Shown piece after piece: positions 33,260-45,896 of a stretch of DNA of 64,000 bases; position 1 is the stretch's first letter; every line of letters starts with the position of its first letter. Origin of the DNA: Guadua angustifolia (lineage: Eukaryota; Streptophyta; Magnoliopsida; Poales; Poaceae). The stretch lies in the NCBI GenBank assembly GCA_036346375.1, contig CM070512.1:44934466-44998465 (forward strand). Reading direction: 5' to 3'. The translations under genes were made by a program, and so were the position numbers. Below the pieces are notes generated by a model. That model searched no databases, had not been told where the DNA came from, and saw nothing but the letters and a program-made list of their open reading frames with translations.

Positions 33260-36200
33260 TTAACCTTCAATGATCTTCACAGGAGTCCTGTAAAACAGAG
33301 CAACTGATGTTAAGAGTGATGGCAGGAGAAAAGGTAAGAAAGTATATTATTTAAGAACTACACCTACCCATATGCGTTTTGTTTGACTGATAGTAGTTCG
33401 ACATCCAGCTGTTGATAACAGAAAAAAATTAATAATGAGATTAAAAAAAGTTGAACCAGGGAAAAAAAGATGAAGAGTAAAAGATGAGTGTTGAATCCAG
33501 CAACGTGATTTTTTTTTTTGAGAAAATTTAATGATGAGGTAAAAAAAAAAGTTGAACCAGGGAAAACAGATTAAGAACAATAGGTGAGTGTTGAATCCAG
33601 CGACGTGATTTTTTTTTTTTGACAAAATTTAATGATGAGGTAAAAAAAAAGTTGAACCAGGGAAAACAGATTAAGAACAATAAGTGAATGTTGATTGCCG
33701 TGACGTGATTTTTTTTTGAAAATTTACCTCAATAGTTGCATTTGGAGGAATCTCTTGAATGCCCTTTTTTCCATAAGCCAGCTCAGGAGGAACTATTATC
33801 AACCTCTGAAATTGTCATTTATCATCAAATTGCAAAACAACAATGTAAATGTAAACAACAACTATTATCATGACAGGATCACAGAAATAAAGTTGTCTAG
33901 TATATGGTCTTACGTGCATAAAGTGTTTACCGAAAACAAGGAATTAGTCAAAGCTGATCAATGTTTGCTACATGATCTTTTTGCTGACATCAAGCTGGTA
34001 TGAGTTATATGCTTTTTGCCGTAGCGTGAGCAACTTATCACATTTCACTATCATCACTTAAACAAACAAGTTATAATACAATAATCAATACTATTATTTC
34101 TTAAAGCAATGTATGATGGGGAACCTGATTATCCAATCTTGATTTTTATATCAACAGATTTCAGCTTTCTATAAAGCCTCGGTATTTTTTATTTAAAAGA
34201 AAGATCATAAAGCAAAAACGAAAAGCAAAATCATAGCGAATACTAACCTGGCCTCCAGCTTTCATTCCCTCAACCCCAAGATCCAATCCTCTTAGAACAT
34301 TACCTCTTTCAGAATTGCCAATGTCAAACCCATACGGCTGCAGATGATTTAAGCCGAGTAAAAGATGGTAAATCTAGAAGGATCGTATTTAAAAATATGG
34401 TCACTCTATAAACACCACATCAGGAACCTATCAATAGGTTTCTGCATGTGCAAATTAAGAACTATGCATGGTAACCATAATATGATGTGCAGAGGTATTA
34501 AAGCAATACTGTTCCACCACCAACACCGAGACCCTGCCTGCTTGTCATGAATGTTATGCCCTTCCACTTGGCCACATAATGTACCTACACTACGATAAGC
34601 ATAGACCATTACACTTGATAAACATTAGCTGGAATATAAATTGCAACTTTTGGGCATTCATTTTGTTAGCATCTAAGTATTCATTATTTGTACATATGAT
34701 ACGAGAACACTGGGATGGGACACTATTACTTAAACTAGGGCTTCGTCTTGGAGTCAATGCTGCACTTTTCAGCAGGAATTTAGTTGTTACATGCTAACTT
34801 AGCCCATAGTGGTCCTTAGTGCTCAGGCCAACAGGCTAATTACAGTAGGCCTATGATAAAGTCAAATGGTCTTTTCTTCAACCGATCTTAAGAATGAAAG
34901 GTTTCTCCCCATAGTGATGTTCGTGGGTTTAGAACTTTGTTATCGGGGGAAGTGTTGGCATCCAAGTCAATGATGATATTAGACCATACTTCCATACCTG
35001 TAAAGGGCTCCGTCAGGGTGACCCTTTATCTCCCATCTTATTTAATATTATTGTGGATATGCTAGCGGTCATTTTAGATCGAGCCAAAAAGGATGGGCAA
35101 ATAAGTAGAGTGGTACCCCATTTGGTGGATGATGGGTTATCTATTCTACAGTATGCCGATGACACTATATTATTTATGGATCATGATTTTGAACGGGCCA
35201 TAAACTTGAAGTCACTGCTATGTGCATTTGAACAAATTTCTGATCTTAAAATTAATTTCAATAAGAGTAAAATCTTCTGTTTTGGCGCTGCAAAGGAATT
35301 TGAAGATCAATATACCCATCATTTTGGTTGTGGATTGAGCAATTTGCCCTTTCGATACCTTGGCATTCCAATTCATTATAGAAAATTAAGGAACAATGAT
35401 TGGAAGGGGGTAGAAGAAAGATTTGAAAACGTTTGAGTAGTTGGAAGGGCAAGCATTTGTCAGCTGAAGGACGCTTAGTCCTTTTGAATTCTATACTTAG
35501 CAGCCTACCCATATTTATGTTATCTTTTTTTGAAATACCTCGCAGGGTCCTCAAGAGGTTGGATTATTACAGATCCAGATTTTTCCGGCAAAGTGATAAC
35601 CATAAAAAGAAATATAGGCTAACTAAGTGGAATATTTTATGTTGACGACGAGATCAAGGAAGCTTGGGCATTCAAGACCTTGATGTCAAAAATATCTGCA
35701 TGCTTAGTAAATGGCTTTATAAGCTTCTAAATGAAGATGGTGTCTAGCAACTTTTCCTCAGACGAAAATATATGGGGAATAAGACTCTTTCTTATGTACA
35801 AAGGATGCCAGAAGATTCTCAGTTTTGGTATGGGTTAATGAAGGTCGAACATCACTTCTTCAGATTTGGGTCCTTCCAAGTTCGTAATAGACCTCAAATT
35901 CGATTTTGGGAGGACATTTGGCTTGGCAACAACCCCCTTAGGGTACAATATCCTCGACTCTTTCAAATTGTCCAGAATAAACTTGCTACGGTGGCTGAAA
36001 TAATGAGCTCTAAATCACTCGATTTGTCTTTTCTTCGAGCAATTACAAGAAATAATTTATTGGCATTGCATGAACTAATTACAAAGGTTACTGCTGTACA
36101 ATTAACACTAGAACGAGATTTTTTTTATGGCATTTACATCAGGCTGGACAATTCTCAGTTCAGTCATTGTATCAGGATTTAATGCATCAAAATGCCCCCG

Positions 36201-39200
36201 TTATCGTCAATTGTGGAAGCTTAAGATACCTCTAAAAATAAAAGTATTTCTATGGTACCTTCCTCAAGGAGTGATATTAACAAAAGATAACCTCAGAAAA
36301 AAATTGGAATGTAAGTAAACAATGTTGTTTTTGTAACAATGAAGAAACGTTACAACATTTATTTTTTGAATATCATTTTACTCATTTTGCTTGGCGTGTC
36401 ATCTAAGTGGCTTTTATTTTGTCACCTCTTAGTAGTATGGCCAATATGTTTGGGAGCTGGTTATTAGGAATGGGCAAAGATTTAAGGGCTTACATTTTGG
36501 TTGGGGCGGCCGCTTTGTGATGGATAATTTGGATTTATAGAAATGATGTGGTTTTTGATAAGAAAAAAGACTCTAATCCTTTGCAGGTTATCTTTATGTG
36601 CATCAGTTGGTTGCATTCGTAGTCCGTGTTACAGTCTCAGGATGCCTGGGAGGTGGTGTCATCGGGATGTACTGTGCTGGAGATGGTGGTGAAAGATCTC
36701 TTTATCAAGCATGGGTGGAGATTTAATACCAGGCTAAGCATGGATTGAGATCCATTGTTTTATGCTGCCTTTTGCTTGTTGCAATTTTTTCATGACTGGT
36801 TTGTCTCATTATTTAAACAGCTGGCTGGATGTAACTTTGTAATAATGATTTGGCTGTATGTATCTCACGATGCAGAGGCCAGGGAAGTTCATCTTCCATT
36901 ATCTAAAAAAAACTATAGGTAACTGATTCACTTGACTTGTCAATGTAAATGAAGAGCGCGATAAAACACAGCAAAAGGACTGAACGTCGACATACTTGTA
37001 AAAAATGAAAACAATGGCAGAGCTTGAACAAAAGGAGGCTAAATCAATGGACTATGTGTTAATCCTTTGTATAGAGAGCCAATTTCCATCGGTGCTTGAA
37101 AAAAGGATGCCAATACAATTAAAAGAAACAGTTTTTCATCACGAAAAGACATCCTTTTAGATATAAAATTACATACTCAAATTAAACTCCATAGCATGGT
37201 TGTTAAGGCGACGCCTAGGCGCCGCCTAGGCGTCCAGGCGCCGGAGGGAGGTCGCCGGGAGGTGTCGCCTCGCTGGCCGAACAAGGCGTCACTTTGGAGC
37301 GTCTAGGCGTTACTGGGCGTCATGGCGTCTCCAAAGCGTGGTTAGGCGGCACTTTGGGTTGGGAGGGTTCGGCAATAAATCGCCGTCTTGTTGGGTTTAG
37401 GGTTTAGTCGCTGTCGCCTCGTTCGCCGCCGCGCCACCGCCACCACCAACGTCGCCGCCGTGGCCGTCGGCTCCAGATCCGTAAGTCTCGGTCGCCTCCT
37501 CATTCTCCTCCTCTCCTTCTCCTCCTCTCCTTGCCTCCGCGTGGCTCTCCTCCGCTGCGGGCCCTCGCGCCATCTTCCTCCACGCCGACCTCCTCGCGCT
37601 CGCCGCTCCCGCCGTCGCCCGCTCCGCCTTCCTCCCGCCTCGCCCCTCCGCCTTCCTTTTGCGCCATGCCGCCATCTTCCTCTGCTCTAGCCCTCTGCTT
37701 GCTTCTTTGAGTCTTGAGTCTGTTGAGTGACTCCTCGCCTGCGCCCCCCCCTCTGCTCTAGCTCCTCGTGACCCTCCTCTCTTGCTTTCGGTTGCTCTGC
37801 TCTGGAATGGACCGAATGGTTTGCTCGGTTGCTCGCTCTGGAATGCTTTGTCTGAGGGACTCGGGAGTGAAGGGCGAGACATGGTCGATGCTCAAGCTCA
37901 AGCACCTTCTCCGTATTTGTTGCCAATGATATATACCTTGTATACATATACCTTGTATTGGTGAAAATGTCATATATACTCATATACCCTACCCTCGCCT
38001 AATCCTCGCCTAGGCGCTCGCCTAGGCGCCTAGGCGTCCAGGCGATGGGCTGGCGCCTCGCCTCGCCTTGTCGCCTTGACAACCTTGCTCCATAGTTTCA
38101 AGGAGGTACAGAAAACGTTCACACAACTCATATTTCCCTATATCACGAGATATGACGCTCAGTAGTTCCTCTCCATCACTTGAGATCACTTATTCAGTCT
38201 CGCTAATAACTACCAGTACAAATGCAAATGCCAATAATTTTTCTATTATGACATGATTCTATAAATGGTAAGCTTGATTAAGGCCCTGTTTGGGGGTGGG
38301 GGCAGCTCAGCTTTTAATCAACTTTTGGCATAAGCTAGAAGTTATATGTAAGCTAAAGCCAAAAGCTGAGCGGGACCTGTATTTGCAGCTTATTGCTAAG
38401 AAAATTAGCTATTTGTCGAACGATCTCTTACAAAAAGCTACATTTGTTTATCAATAAAAAAAAATCAAAAAATAACTGTTTAGAAAAGCTACATCTCTCA
38501 AAAAGGCCCTAAAGATACACAGATAGTGAGGGCACGTACCGCGACTCGGGATCCTTTAACAGCTTTAGCTCCACCTCCAACCATGATGTCGTAGTACCTG
38601 CTCAAAACTTCGAGTAAGTTATGGCACATTCAGCAAGTGGCAAGGATTCAAATTTTGTTTGGGGAAAAATACCGGGTATGGCCGAAATTCGAAATTTCGA
38701 TGAAATTTTGATATTTCAGATAAATTTCAGTTGAAATCCAAAAACAAAAATTCAAATCCAGTCCGTTTGCCACCGAAAAAATCCGAAATTTGGTGAAATT
38801 TACCAAAATTTCGGGCGAAATTACCGAAATTTTGCTCGTTTTGCACTAGCTGAAAAGTGGGCCAAACAACGACAAAAAATTTTGAAATTTTTTCTGGAGA
38901 GTCCTGACACATTGATGATATTGCCATAAAAATGTCAGATGATTATCAAATCTGAGGAATTTTTAAAAATTCAAACATTGCTACTGTCCTGATAAAACGT
39001 TGACCAGCAAGTTTGAACCGAATGAAAATTAGAACAAACGAGGTTATAAAATTTTGAATTTTTTTGTGGATGGTTCTGACACATCCATAATATTCTCATA
39101 AAATTTTCAGATGACGGTCAAGATGTATGAATTTTTAAAAATTTGAATAGTGCTACTGTCATGTTAAAAGCTTTACCGGCAAATTTGAACAAAAGGAAAA

Positions 39201-40756
39201 ATAGTCCAAAACACGTTAGAAAATTTTTGTGGATGGTTCTTATGTAGCATTAATGGTTATATAAAATTTTTAGATAATGATCATATTTAACGAATTTTAA
39301 AAAATTCTGACAGTACTATGTTCTGATAAAAGACCGATGATCGATACATAGATTTGCTTTAGCAATAAAAAAAGGTTTAAAAATTTGAAAATTTTACAGA
39401 AGGGTGATAAGGAAATGTTTAAGACCTCATAAAAATTTTGAATCATGATCATACTCTAGTGAATTTATAAAATTCTTACAAGGCACAGTAGCATTTATGT
39501 TCTTTCTCTTTTTGGTTTTTGAAATATAATATAACAAATAAAGTTCAATGTTTACATAGATTTAATTGACCAAACAAAAAAAATTGAACTTTTTTGAAAA
39601 CTTTATAGAAAGGTACTGAGGCAATTCTTAATCTCTCATAAAAATTTTAGATCATGATCACACTCGAGAAAATTTATAAAAATCTAACAAGGTTAATGTC
39701 CCACTTATGTTCATTTTGTTTTTGATTTTTTTAAAGATAACAAATGAAGTTCAATTATTTTGAAATTTTTTTGTATGATCCTACACTATTAAAGATAGTA
39801 CCATAAATTTTTTAGATCATTATCAAGCTTGTATAATTTTATAAAAATCTGACAGTATTTCTGCCCAAATTTTAAAATGTCTCAAAAATTCAGTTTTTCA
39901 ACAAATTTTCATGAAAGATGACTTTCTTAAGGGTTATTAGACTAAATCCGGTCAAATCCGGCCCTAAAAGTTTGAAAACCGGCCAAAAATCACGAAATTT
40001 CGGTGGTTACTGTAGTAATTTCTTTTTGTTTTAATCCGGCCGGTAGTTTCGATTTCGTAGTGACCCGAAATCTAAAATTTCGGCGAAATTTGTATCCCTG
40101 GCCAGTGGCATTTAGCAAAGCATGCTTCCGTACACGCTGACATTCTACAGCCTACGATGAATTTTTTTCTGGTTTAGAATTTGGAGCGCTGACTCATGTA
40201 CGCGCTCATACACCTAAGCATAACACAAGCACCCAAATCAGTAGCGAATGCATACTTGAGGCCATTGGGCAGAGTGGTGAACTCGCTCTCCGGAATCTTG
40301 GCGCTCCTAAGCTGCCCAAATCAACCATGCAAACAACAAAATCCTCAGCCCAACCCCACAACATCATCCAATGTCAAAACCTACACAACTAAAAACACAA
40401 ACACAAACAAGCGGATTCTTACAGCTCTCCTACTGGTAGACACCGCGTCTGCTTCCCCTCCGGCCACACCAATCCCGACCACTGCGCCGAGAAACACCAA
40501 GAAAAGATCAGAACAAATAATTTAGCAACCTGAATTGTGAAACAACCGAGGAGGAGAAGAAAGTCGTCAAGAACGTACCCATGTTGGCGGCGAGGAGGGA
40601 GGTGAACCACCGCCGGGTCCCCTCCGGGGAGGCGCACGCGCAGCAGCGGCAGGCGAAGGCGGCCGCCCGCCTCGCCCTCCTGGCGGCGGAGGCGGGGGAG
40701 AGGGGTAGGGCGTGGCGAGGGGACAGGGAGGGCAGGAGGGAGAGCTCCATGGGCAC
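33260..40756 (-). CDS. FKBP16-4: Chloroplast FKBP-type peptidyl-prolyl isomerase (FKBP16-4-like), nine exons, 220 residues
   Basis: Exons: 40756-40579, 40481-40423, 40311-40256, 38597-38540, 34584-34510, 34337-34248, 33805-33728, 33408-33368, 33287-33260. All introns are GT-AG and all junctions keep frame; total 663 nt. Residues 1-45 are a Ser/Ala/Arg-rich transit peptide. A twin Arg (residues 48-49) followed by a hydrophobic stretch (LLAANMVVGIGVAG) looks like a thylakoid-lumen Tat signal. The FKBP domain (about 98-210) contains KGSRVAVHYVAKWKGITFMT, YGFDIGNSERGNVLRGLDLG, VPPELAYGKKGIQEIPPNAT and ends TPVKIIEG. It should catalyse proline isomerisation in the chloroplast. Introns 3 (1.66 kb) and 4 (3.96 kb) are swollen by transposons. 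FKBP16-4 is the best family match from memory; other lumenal FKBPs are less similar. Confidence 0.88.
33429..33722. repeat. About 100-bp tandem repeat, three copies, in FKBP intron 7
   Basis: The word ttgaaccagg recurs at 33451, 33552 and 33652. Each copy has an A-run before it and cgtgatttttttt after it. It fills nearly the whole 319-bp intron, so copy number could vary intron length. Confidence 0.85.
34852..36912 (+). mobile_element. 5'-truncated LINE (L1-type) in FKBP intron 4
   Basis: It runs opposite to the host gene. Reverse transcriptase motifs appear in order: KGLRQGDPLSPILFNI-type sequence near 35000, then LSILQYADDTILFM (YADD, about 35140), then FRYLGIPIH near 35360. A zinc-finger zf-RVT-like C-terminus (LWKLKIPLKIKVFLWYLPQG, 36210-36270) follows. 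It ends in a short A-run (about 36905-36912). Frameshifts and stops break ORF2, and the endonuclease part is absent. Target duplications were not clear. Confidence 0.85.
37195..38087. mobile_element. hAT-like element with cctaggcg-rich ends and GC-rich cargo
   Basis: Inverted ends catggttgttaaggcgac / gtcgccttgacaaccttg are flanked by a perfect 8-bp duplication ctccatag (37187-37194 and 38088-38095). Inside each end are clusters of gcctaggcg. The middle (about 37380-37920) is GC-rich, with gggtttagggtttag and long Arg/Pro/Ser frames on both strands, resembling a captured 5' untranslated region and first exon. It lies in FKBP intron 4. Confidence 0.82.
38282..38509. mobile_element. MITE with ggccctgttt ends (PIF/Harbinger-like)
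   Basis: It starts ggccctgtttggggg and ends with aaaaaggccc, and is flanked by taa on both sides (38279-38281, 38510-38512). The interior is rich in aaaagctg / agcttt words. It shares these in inverted orientation with the MITE at 53698-53977. It lies in FKBP intron 4, 31 bp from exon 4. Confidence 0.65.
38643..40101. mobile_element. MULE-like AT-rich element, copy A (FKBP intron 3)
   Basis: It is one of three related elements here (also 55993-58618 and about 59513-60683). Its ends carry cgaaattt / aaatttcg words. Near-identical 9-bp flanks, caagtggca (38634-38642) and ccagtggca (40102-40110), suggest a Mutator-type target duplication with one change. It is non-coding and has many near-repeats of aaaattttcagatgatgatca. 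Confidence 0.6.
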
Positions 40757-41232
40757 GGACGAGGGGGAGGTGGTAGGAGCAGAGGGTGCCTGCTTGGGTC
40801 GCGTGGATTCTGCGTTCGTGGCCTCTGAATTTCCATCCTGGACTGGCCGCCGTCGCTCTCGCTCCGCCGGTTTCAGAAATCAAAATCTCCGATTTCAGCC
40901 ACACTGCAGAGTGTACAAACCCGCCCCAAAATCAGGGCATAATTCGGCGTTGTGCTCGGATTTTACGGTGTTTCCTTCCATGGCATTTTTTAGTTGGAGC
41001 AATGACACAGAGCCCAAATTGACAGTCGAGTACAATAAAAAAACTCTTCCTAAAAGCCGGTTTATATAATAACTACCTCTAAATATTGTAAATAGATATT
41101 ATGCAATAGCTATTTCTTCTCTTTTGTATATAAGTAATTTACCTATACTCCTGTGCAAAGCTGGTTACTAAATAAAAACTAGCTCTCTTCTTTTTTTTCT
41201 CACTCTTCCACATAAATCAAAACTGATGTATT
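40757..41232. other. FKBP 5' flank
   Basis: GC-rich up to about 40920, as expected for a grass 5' untranslated region and proximal promoter, then AT-rich. No other gene was recognised. The open frames here are antisense shadows of FKBP exon 1. Confidence 0.5.
41061..41070 (-). promoter_or_regulatory. Candidate TATA box for the FKBP gene
   Basis: The minus strand reads attatataaa, about 305 bp upstream of the ATG, which would give a 5' leader of about 270 bases. It is supported only by motif and place. Confidence 0.35.
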
Positions 41233-41516
41233 CTTTACTATATAAAGTGGGAGTTTCTTCCCACGTCACTTCGTTAAAATTACCCACCTTTGCCATCCAC
41301 CTTTGCCATTGATCTTTAATTACCCATCTTTACCTGTGTCACTTCATCAAAATTATCCACATTTGCCACTTCTCTTTAATTACCCATCTTTACCACTGCT
41401 ATTTAATTACCCACCTTTGCCATTGTTATTGCTTTTTACAAATAAACTTTTTATCACAAATTAAATTTTCGTTGTAACGCACGAGCACATGATTAATATA
41501 TACTAAGAACTAGCTG
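41233..41516. mobile_element. Candidate Helitron-like or MITE remnant
   Basis: It starts tctttactatataaagtggg and contains repeated tacccacctttgccatt words. Towards the end it has ttgtaacgcacgagcac, a phrase common near the ends of some grass elements, and it ends ctag. The 5' TC and 3' CTAG fit a Helitron, but the usual 3' hairpin was not clear. Confidence 0.35.
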
Positions 41517-41853
41517 AGATGGCTTGTTATATGCCCTAAAGAAACCTTTAAGGTACCACGACTGCGCTTGAGTATTGGATGTCTGTGAACGTAAAGCATT
41601 CGCTTTTATAGATGTCTCTTAGCGACGATCTTAATCGGTTCACGAGAGTAATTTTCCTACGTATCAATTCTTGAAAGAATATTATTTATGTATATCTCAT
41701 GTACCGATTCCAATTAGGAATGACTAACGTACCATTGAGCTCATCGTGAGTTCTAAATACTGTTCAAACTTTTTTTTTCTTTTGCAAATCTAGCCTCTTA
41801 ACGTATTTTTACCAAATATGACCATTCTCTCACTGTGAAAGACGTAGCAGGCA

Positions 41854-44800
41854 TGTAGCAACCCAAAATCCAATAAAAGTAAAATTCATATATCTGAGTT
41901 GAATTTGTTTTACATTTGAATTTGTGTATTTTTCTGGATTTTCTGTAATAAATAAAAAGGGATTTTCAACAACAAAAAGAGGGTTATGAAATTCAATAAT
42001 ATTTGAACACAAAAAAACTCTGAAAATAATTTATTTAAATCCTAAATACTCCCAAAATCACGTCCTGAAAGTTTTAGCATCCATTTATTACTTAAGAATA
42101 ATTAAAAACATCAAACTGAAATTGGGAACAAAGAAAATGTCAAACTTTTATGAAAATCATTGAGCATGATCATGATTTGAAAATTTTACAATATTATCCT
42201 CAGAACCTCAAAATTATCTATAACATCTCAATTTTCACTTTTTTATTAATTTAATGTGTTATTCAAGCATTTTGTGAATTTTCTAAATTTTAGAATTTTT
42301 TGGAATTTATTTTCTATTTTGAATTATACCCTTTTTGGATATTATTTTAAATTTGAGAACATTTTAAATAAAATTTTTCCAAAAATATTTTATTTGGGTT
42401 GCAAATGTCTCACACTATTTTAGAAAAATTTTCTGGAATTTTTCCTAATATTTTAACTATTTTAGTTGGCATTGTTTATTTTCTAGAAATATTTTAATTG
42501 GGAAAATGTTGGAAAATGTATTAACGGTGATGGGCTGGAAGCCTAAGAGCCCAGTAATCGTTTAGCCCAGCCCATGCCTATGCCAGCCTGCTTAGCCACC
42601 ACAGCCCGTTAGCATAAAACCCTAGAGCCGATCGTTAAATAGTGATCGTGTAGTCCTTGTTGTGCCACGTAGCCCATGTGCGCCTAGCCGTGGGATCTTG
42701 ATCATGTGGCTAGGGTTGGTCGTGGATATTAATAACCCTAATCAATCGCCCCCCATTGATCCCATGTGCGGTCTAGATTGGATCAAGCTCGAGCGCATGG
42801 TGATAGTCCATTGTGACACGTGTGCGGTTGTGATTGTGTCGTCCCCACCATGCTTGTTCTGAACTCTACTCCGCCATTGCACCCTCGCCGTCACAGAGTC
42901 CACACCAGACACACCCTCTAAGGTGTTATAAATGCCTCATTAACACCCGTAGGATGTTCCCGAGGTTGAACCACGCGTTTCGCCTAAGGTTTTGTCGCGA
43001 GAGTCGTCCCTGTGTACACGCTAGGGCTCGCTAGAGGAGTTTGAGGTTGCCACCACTTTTTGCTGCTCAAATCTCTACCGCCGGTAGGATTCTGCCATGT
43101 TCATTAACACATCTAAGTTCGTCGCGTCGTCGACTATCAGATTCAGGGTTTCTTTTCACCGATAGGTCGCCATGGCACCTTATCCATACCGTCTTCTTTA
43201 GCTCTGTCCATGGCACCACTGTGAGAAGTTCGTCGAAACCTCGTTCTGTTCGTGGCCGTTAGATCCATAGCGAATGGTCATGATCTTACCACGTGGACTT
43301 GCTTCTCATCTACCACGTGTTGCGTCACCGACTCCTTACTTTGTTATTTACCGTCCGATCGCGAGCAAACGGTTCAGATTACGCCCGCGTGTCTCCATGT
43401 TTCATCAATCACGTCACTGCCATGTGTTTGCCATAGCGGTGCCACATCAACTCCAGCTTGTCCGATCTGCACGCATGTCAGTTACGTCATTAGTTGCGTC
43501 AGCGTTAACCGTTGATCAATCTTCCCTGTGGACCAAGTCTACCGTGAACCCGCCTCAGTGCGTGGACATGGTCCATGGACCGAGGGACCCACTTGTTAGT
43601 GACTGCAGGGATTTTTAAAATTTATTTTATTTCAAAAAATCAAGGCTGATGTTAGCATTGCATCATAATTATGATTTTTTAGTATAAAAATAATTCAAGT
43701 AATTTAGTATTTTCTAATTTTTTGATTTTTTATATTTTTTAAATCTTTTGAGATCCTATTCTCTTTCATGATTGAGGTGATTCAAATTTTTAAAAGTTTA
43801 TAAAATTGAGATCTATTTAATGGTTAATTTCATTTGATTTTTAGAGTTTATTTGCTCTCTATTTTGGTATTTATTTGGTATTCTCTTGTTACACGTAAAC
43901 GTCAAAGTGCTCGGAGCAGCCGAGGAGGAATTGTTGACTCAAGACTAAGATCCAGAATAAGAATAAAAGCTTTTTAAGGCAAGTTGTGCTTTGATCATGT
44001 TGAATCCAGTTTACAAAATTGCTATATGTTTTACATTATGCATGATATTTTATGTGTACAACTGTTTCAAAATAGTTTGAGATCTAGTTAATCTACCTAA
44101 TTGAACTATATCCTACCTTATCATTTATATGCCATGATTAATTGTTACCCTAGATTGGTTCACTACTAGTTAGTTAATATTAACAACCAACATAGGTTGG
44201 TTAGACCGTGTTAATATTCTTAGCCATGCCACGTACAACATATGTCTTTTAAGATATCAAAAGTTAATCTTGACTAACGGAATATGGAAGGTGTTTATAA
44301 ATTAGTGTGTCAGGTGTTGTCACATAATGATATTGAATTGTAGTGACGAGGATGTCATGCAACCATGTTGACTTATTGATGGCATGTGGTGCTTGGTAAT
44401 CAACTGGGGGTGATAATCATTTAAATTGGGGCAAAATGGCAAGGGGCAGTATTGCCAAGGTGGGCTAGAAAGGCAGATGGTATGTGAAAATCTTACCCTA
44501 GTCATCTTAAAGACTTAACCTTGCAAGCCTTTGGCCTAAGTTAAACATGCAACCATATGTGTGGAATAGAATAGACCTAGCTAATTAAATTGCAATGTCT
44601 TAGCTTTGATACTACCAGTAGCGGTGTGAGGTTCGACCTTTTTATGAACCTACATAGCGCAAAAGGGGGCTCTGTTGTGGTAACCTATCCCTTCAATGTT
44701 GAAATCTTAGTGGGTAGTACTGGTTTAAGAAAGAGCATTATAAAGGTTTTCTTATGACTTCTCTACGGCACACTAAAGGAAGTGTGCTGATGGCCAAACA

Positions 44801-45896
44801 AAAGGAGATTATCATGTCATGTGGATAAAGTGCATAATCTCTGCAAAAATGTAAAAGCTATTCAGATAGCCGTACTCGCAATATTGAGCAATGCTCGAGA
44901 ATTATAGTCACAGGTTAGATTTTATAAAATAAAAACTTGGATGGGGAGGTTGAATGTTGTTGGAAAGTTGAAATATGAATTAGGACTGGATGCCATGTTT
45001 ACTTAAAAAATATTGAAAATTATTATTTACTATTATTTGTTTTACTATCTTTCAATCTACTTATTATATTCGTTTACAAATGCTGCTTTACCACAAAATA
45101 ACCTTATTAGTCATTCCATTAGAAAGCCTTGCATATAGTTTATGTTAGAATTGCATTATATGCATAACTTGTTGAGTGCTTTAGGTATTCACTCTTGTCA
45201 ACAACAAAATCACTAGTTGAGAAAGAATCTACACCAACCATGAAGAAGAAGTACCAGGAAAAGATAAATGTTAGGGTGTAAGCTTTGTCAGTTTCCTATG
45301 GTATACTGAAGGGATTTATCTATGTTTTCATTCCACTTTAGTTTAATTTGTTATTCGCAGTTTAGCCTTATGAGGCATATTCATGTAAGTTCGACCATAA
45401 GGTCAGTCAACAGGATAATATTTAATATATGATGTCTTTTATTATTATTTTTTGTGTATGATTGTGATATTCATCTATGTTGAGCCTATGTACACTGGCG
45501 TGATTCTAGACTAGTACGATATACACAAAGGGTCCTAATTTGCATATTCGACAAAATCACCAGTTGAGGAAGATTCTACACCAACCATGAAGAAGTACCA
45601 GGAAGAGATTAATATTAGGGTGCAAGCTTTGTCAGTTGTCTGTGGTATACTAAGGAGATTTATCTACATTTTCATTCCACTGTAGTATAATTTATTATTC
45701 ATAGTTTAGCTTTATGAGGCATATTCATGTAAATTTGACCATAAGGTCAATCAACAGGATAATATTTAATATGTGATATCTTTTATTATATTTTTATTGT
45801 GTATGACTATGATATTCATCTATGTTGAGCCTGTGTGTACTAATGTGATCTTAAACTAGTATGATATACATAAAGGGTCCTAATTTGCATATCCCA
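41854..45896 (+). repeat. Long LTR (LTR-1) of a diverged long-LTR superfamily
   Basis: It begins tgtagcaacccaaaatcc and ends ...atttgcatatccca. It is AT-rich to 42510, GC-rich to 43610 with a TATA box at 42927-42933, then AT-rich. It shares several blocks with 46231-49964 and 52110-54925: a splice-like ggcaagttgtgctttgatcatgt block, a ctctgca…gtaaaagctattc…agccg block, and a final gactagta…atacaca block. No target duplication was found, so it may be truncated or belong to a larger structure. Confidence 0.6.
45204..45896. repeat. About 347-bp tandem duplication at the end of LTR-1
   Basis: Unit 1 (45204-45550) and unit 2 (45551-45896) align over their whole length with scattered differences (acaaaatcac…, atgaagaagtaccagga…, gaccataaggtca…, cctaatttgcatat…). 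Both end at the LTR terminus, so the LTR has two consecutive 3' ends. Confidence 0.85.

Noticed and set aside
37388..37983. Arg- and Pro-rich ORFs on both strands
   Set aside because: They lie inside a hAT-like element; no domain, both strands open because of high GC. Kept only as possible captured sequence.
40419..41069. Several ORFs of 80-160 residues around FKBP exon 1
   Set aside because: Only the frame starting at 40756 links through valid splice sites to the FKBP domain; the others are GC-rich shadows.
41854..45896. LTR-1 as a solo LTR with target duplication
   Set aside because: The 5-bp flanks (aggca on the left, ctatc on the right, or aaatc if the first unit end is used) do not match, so only an LTR-like segment is claimed.
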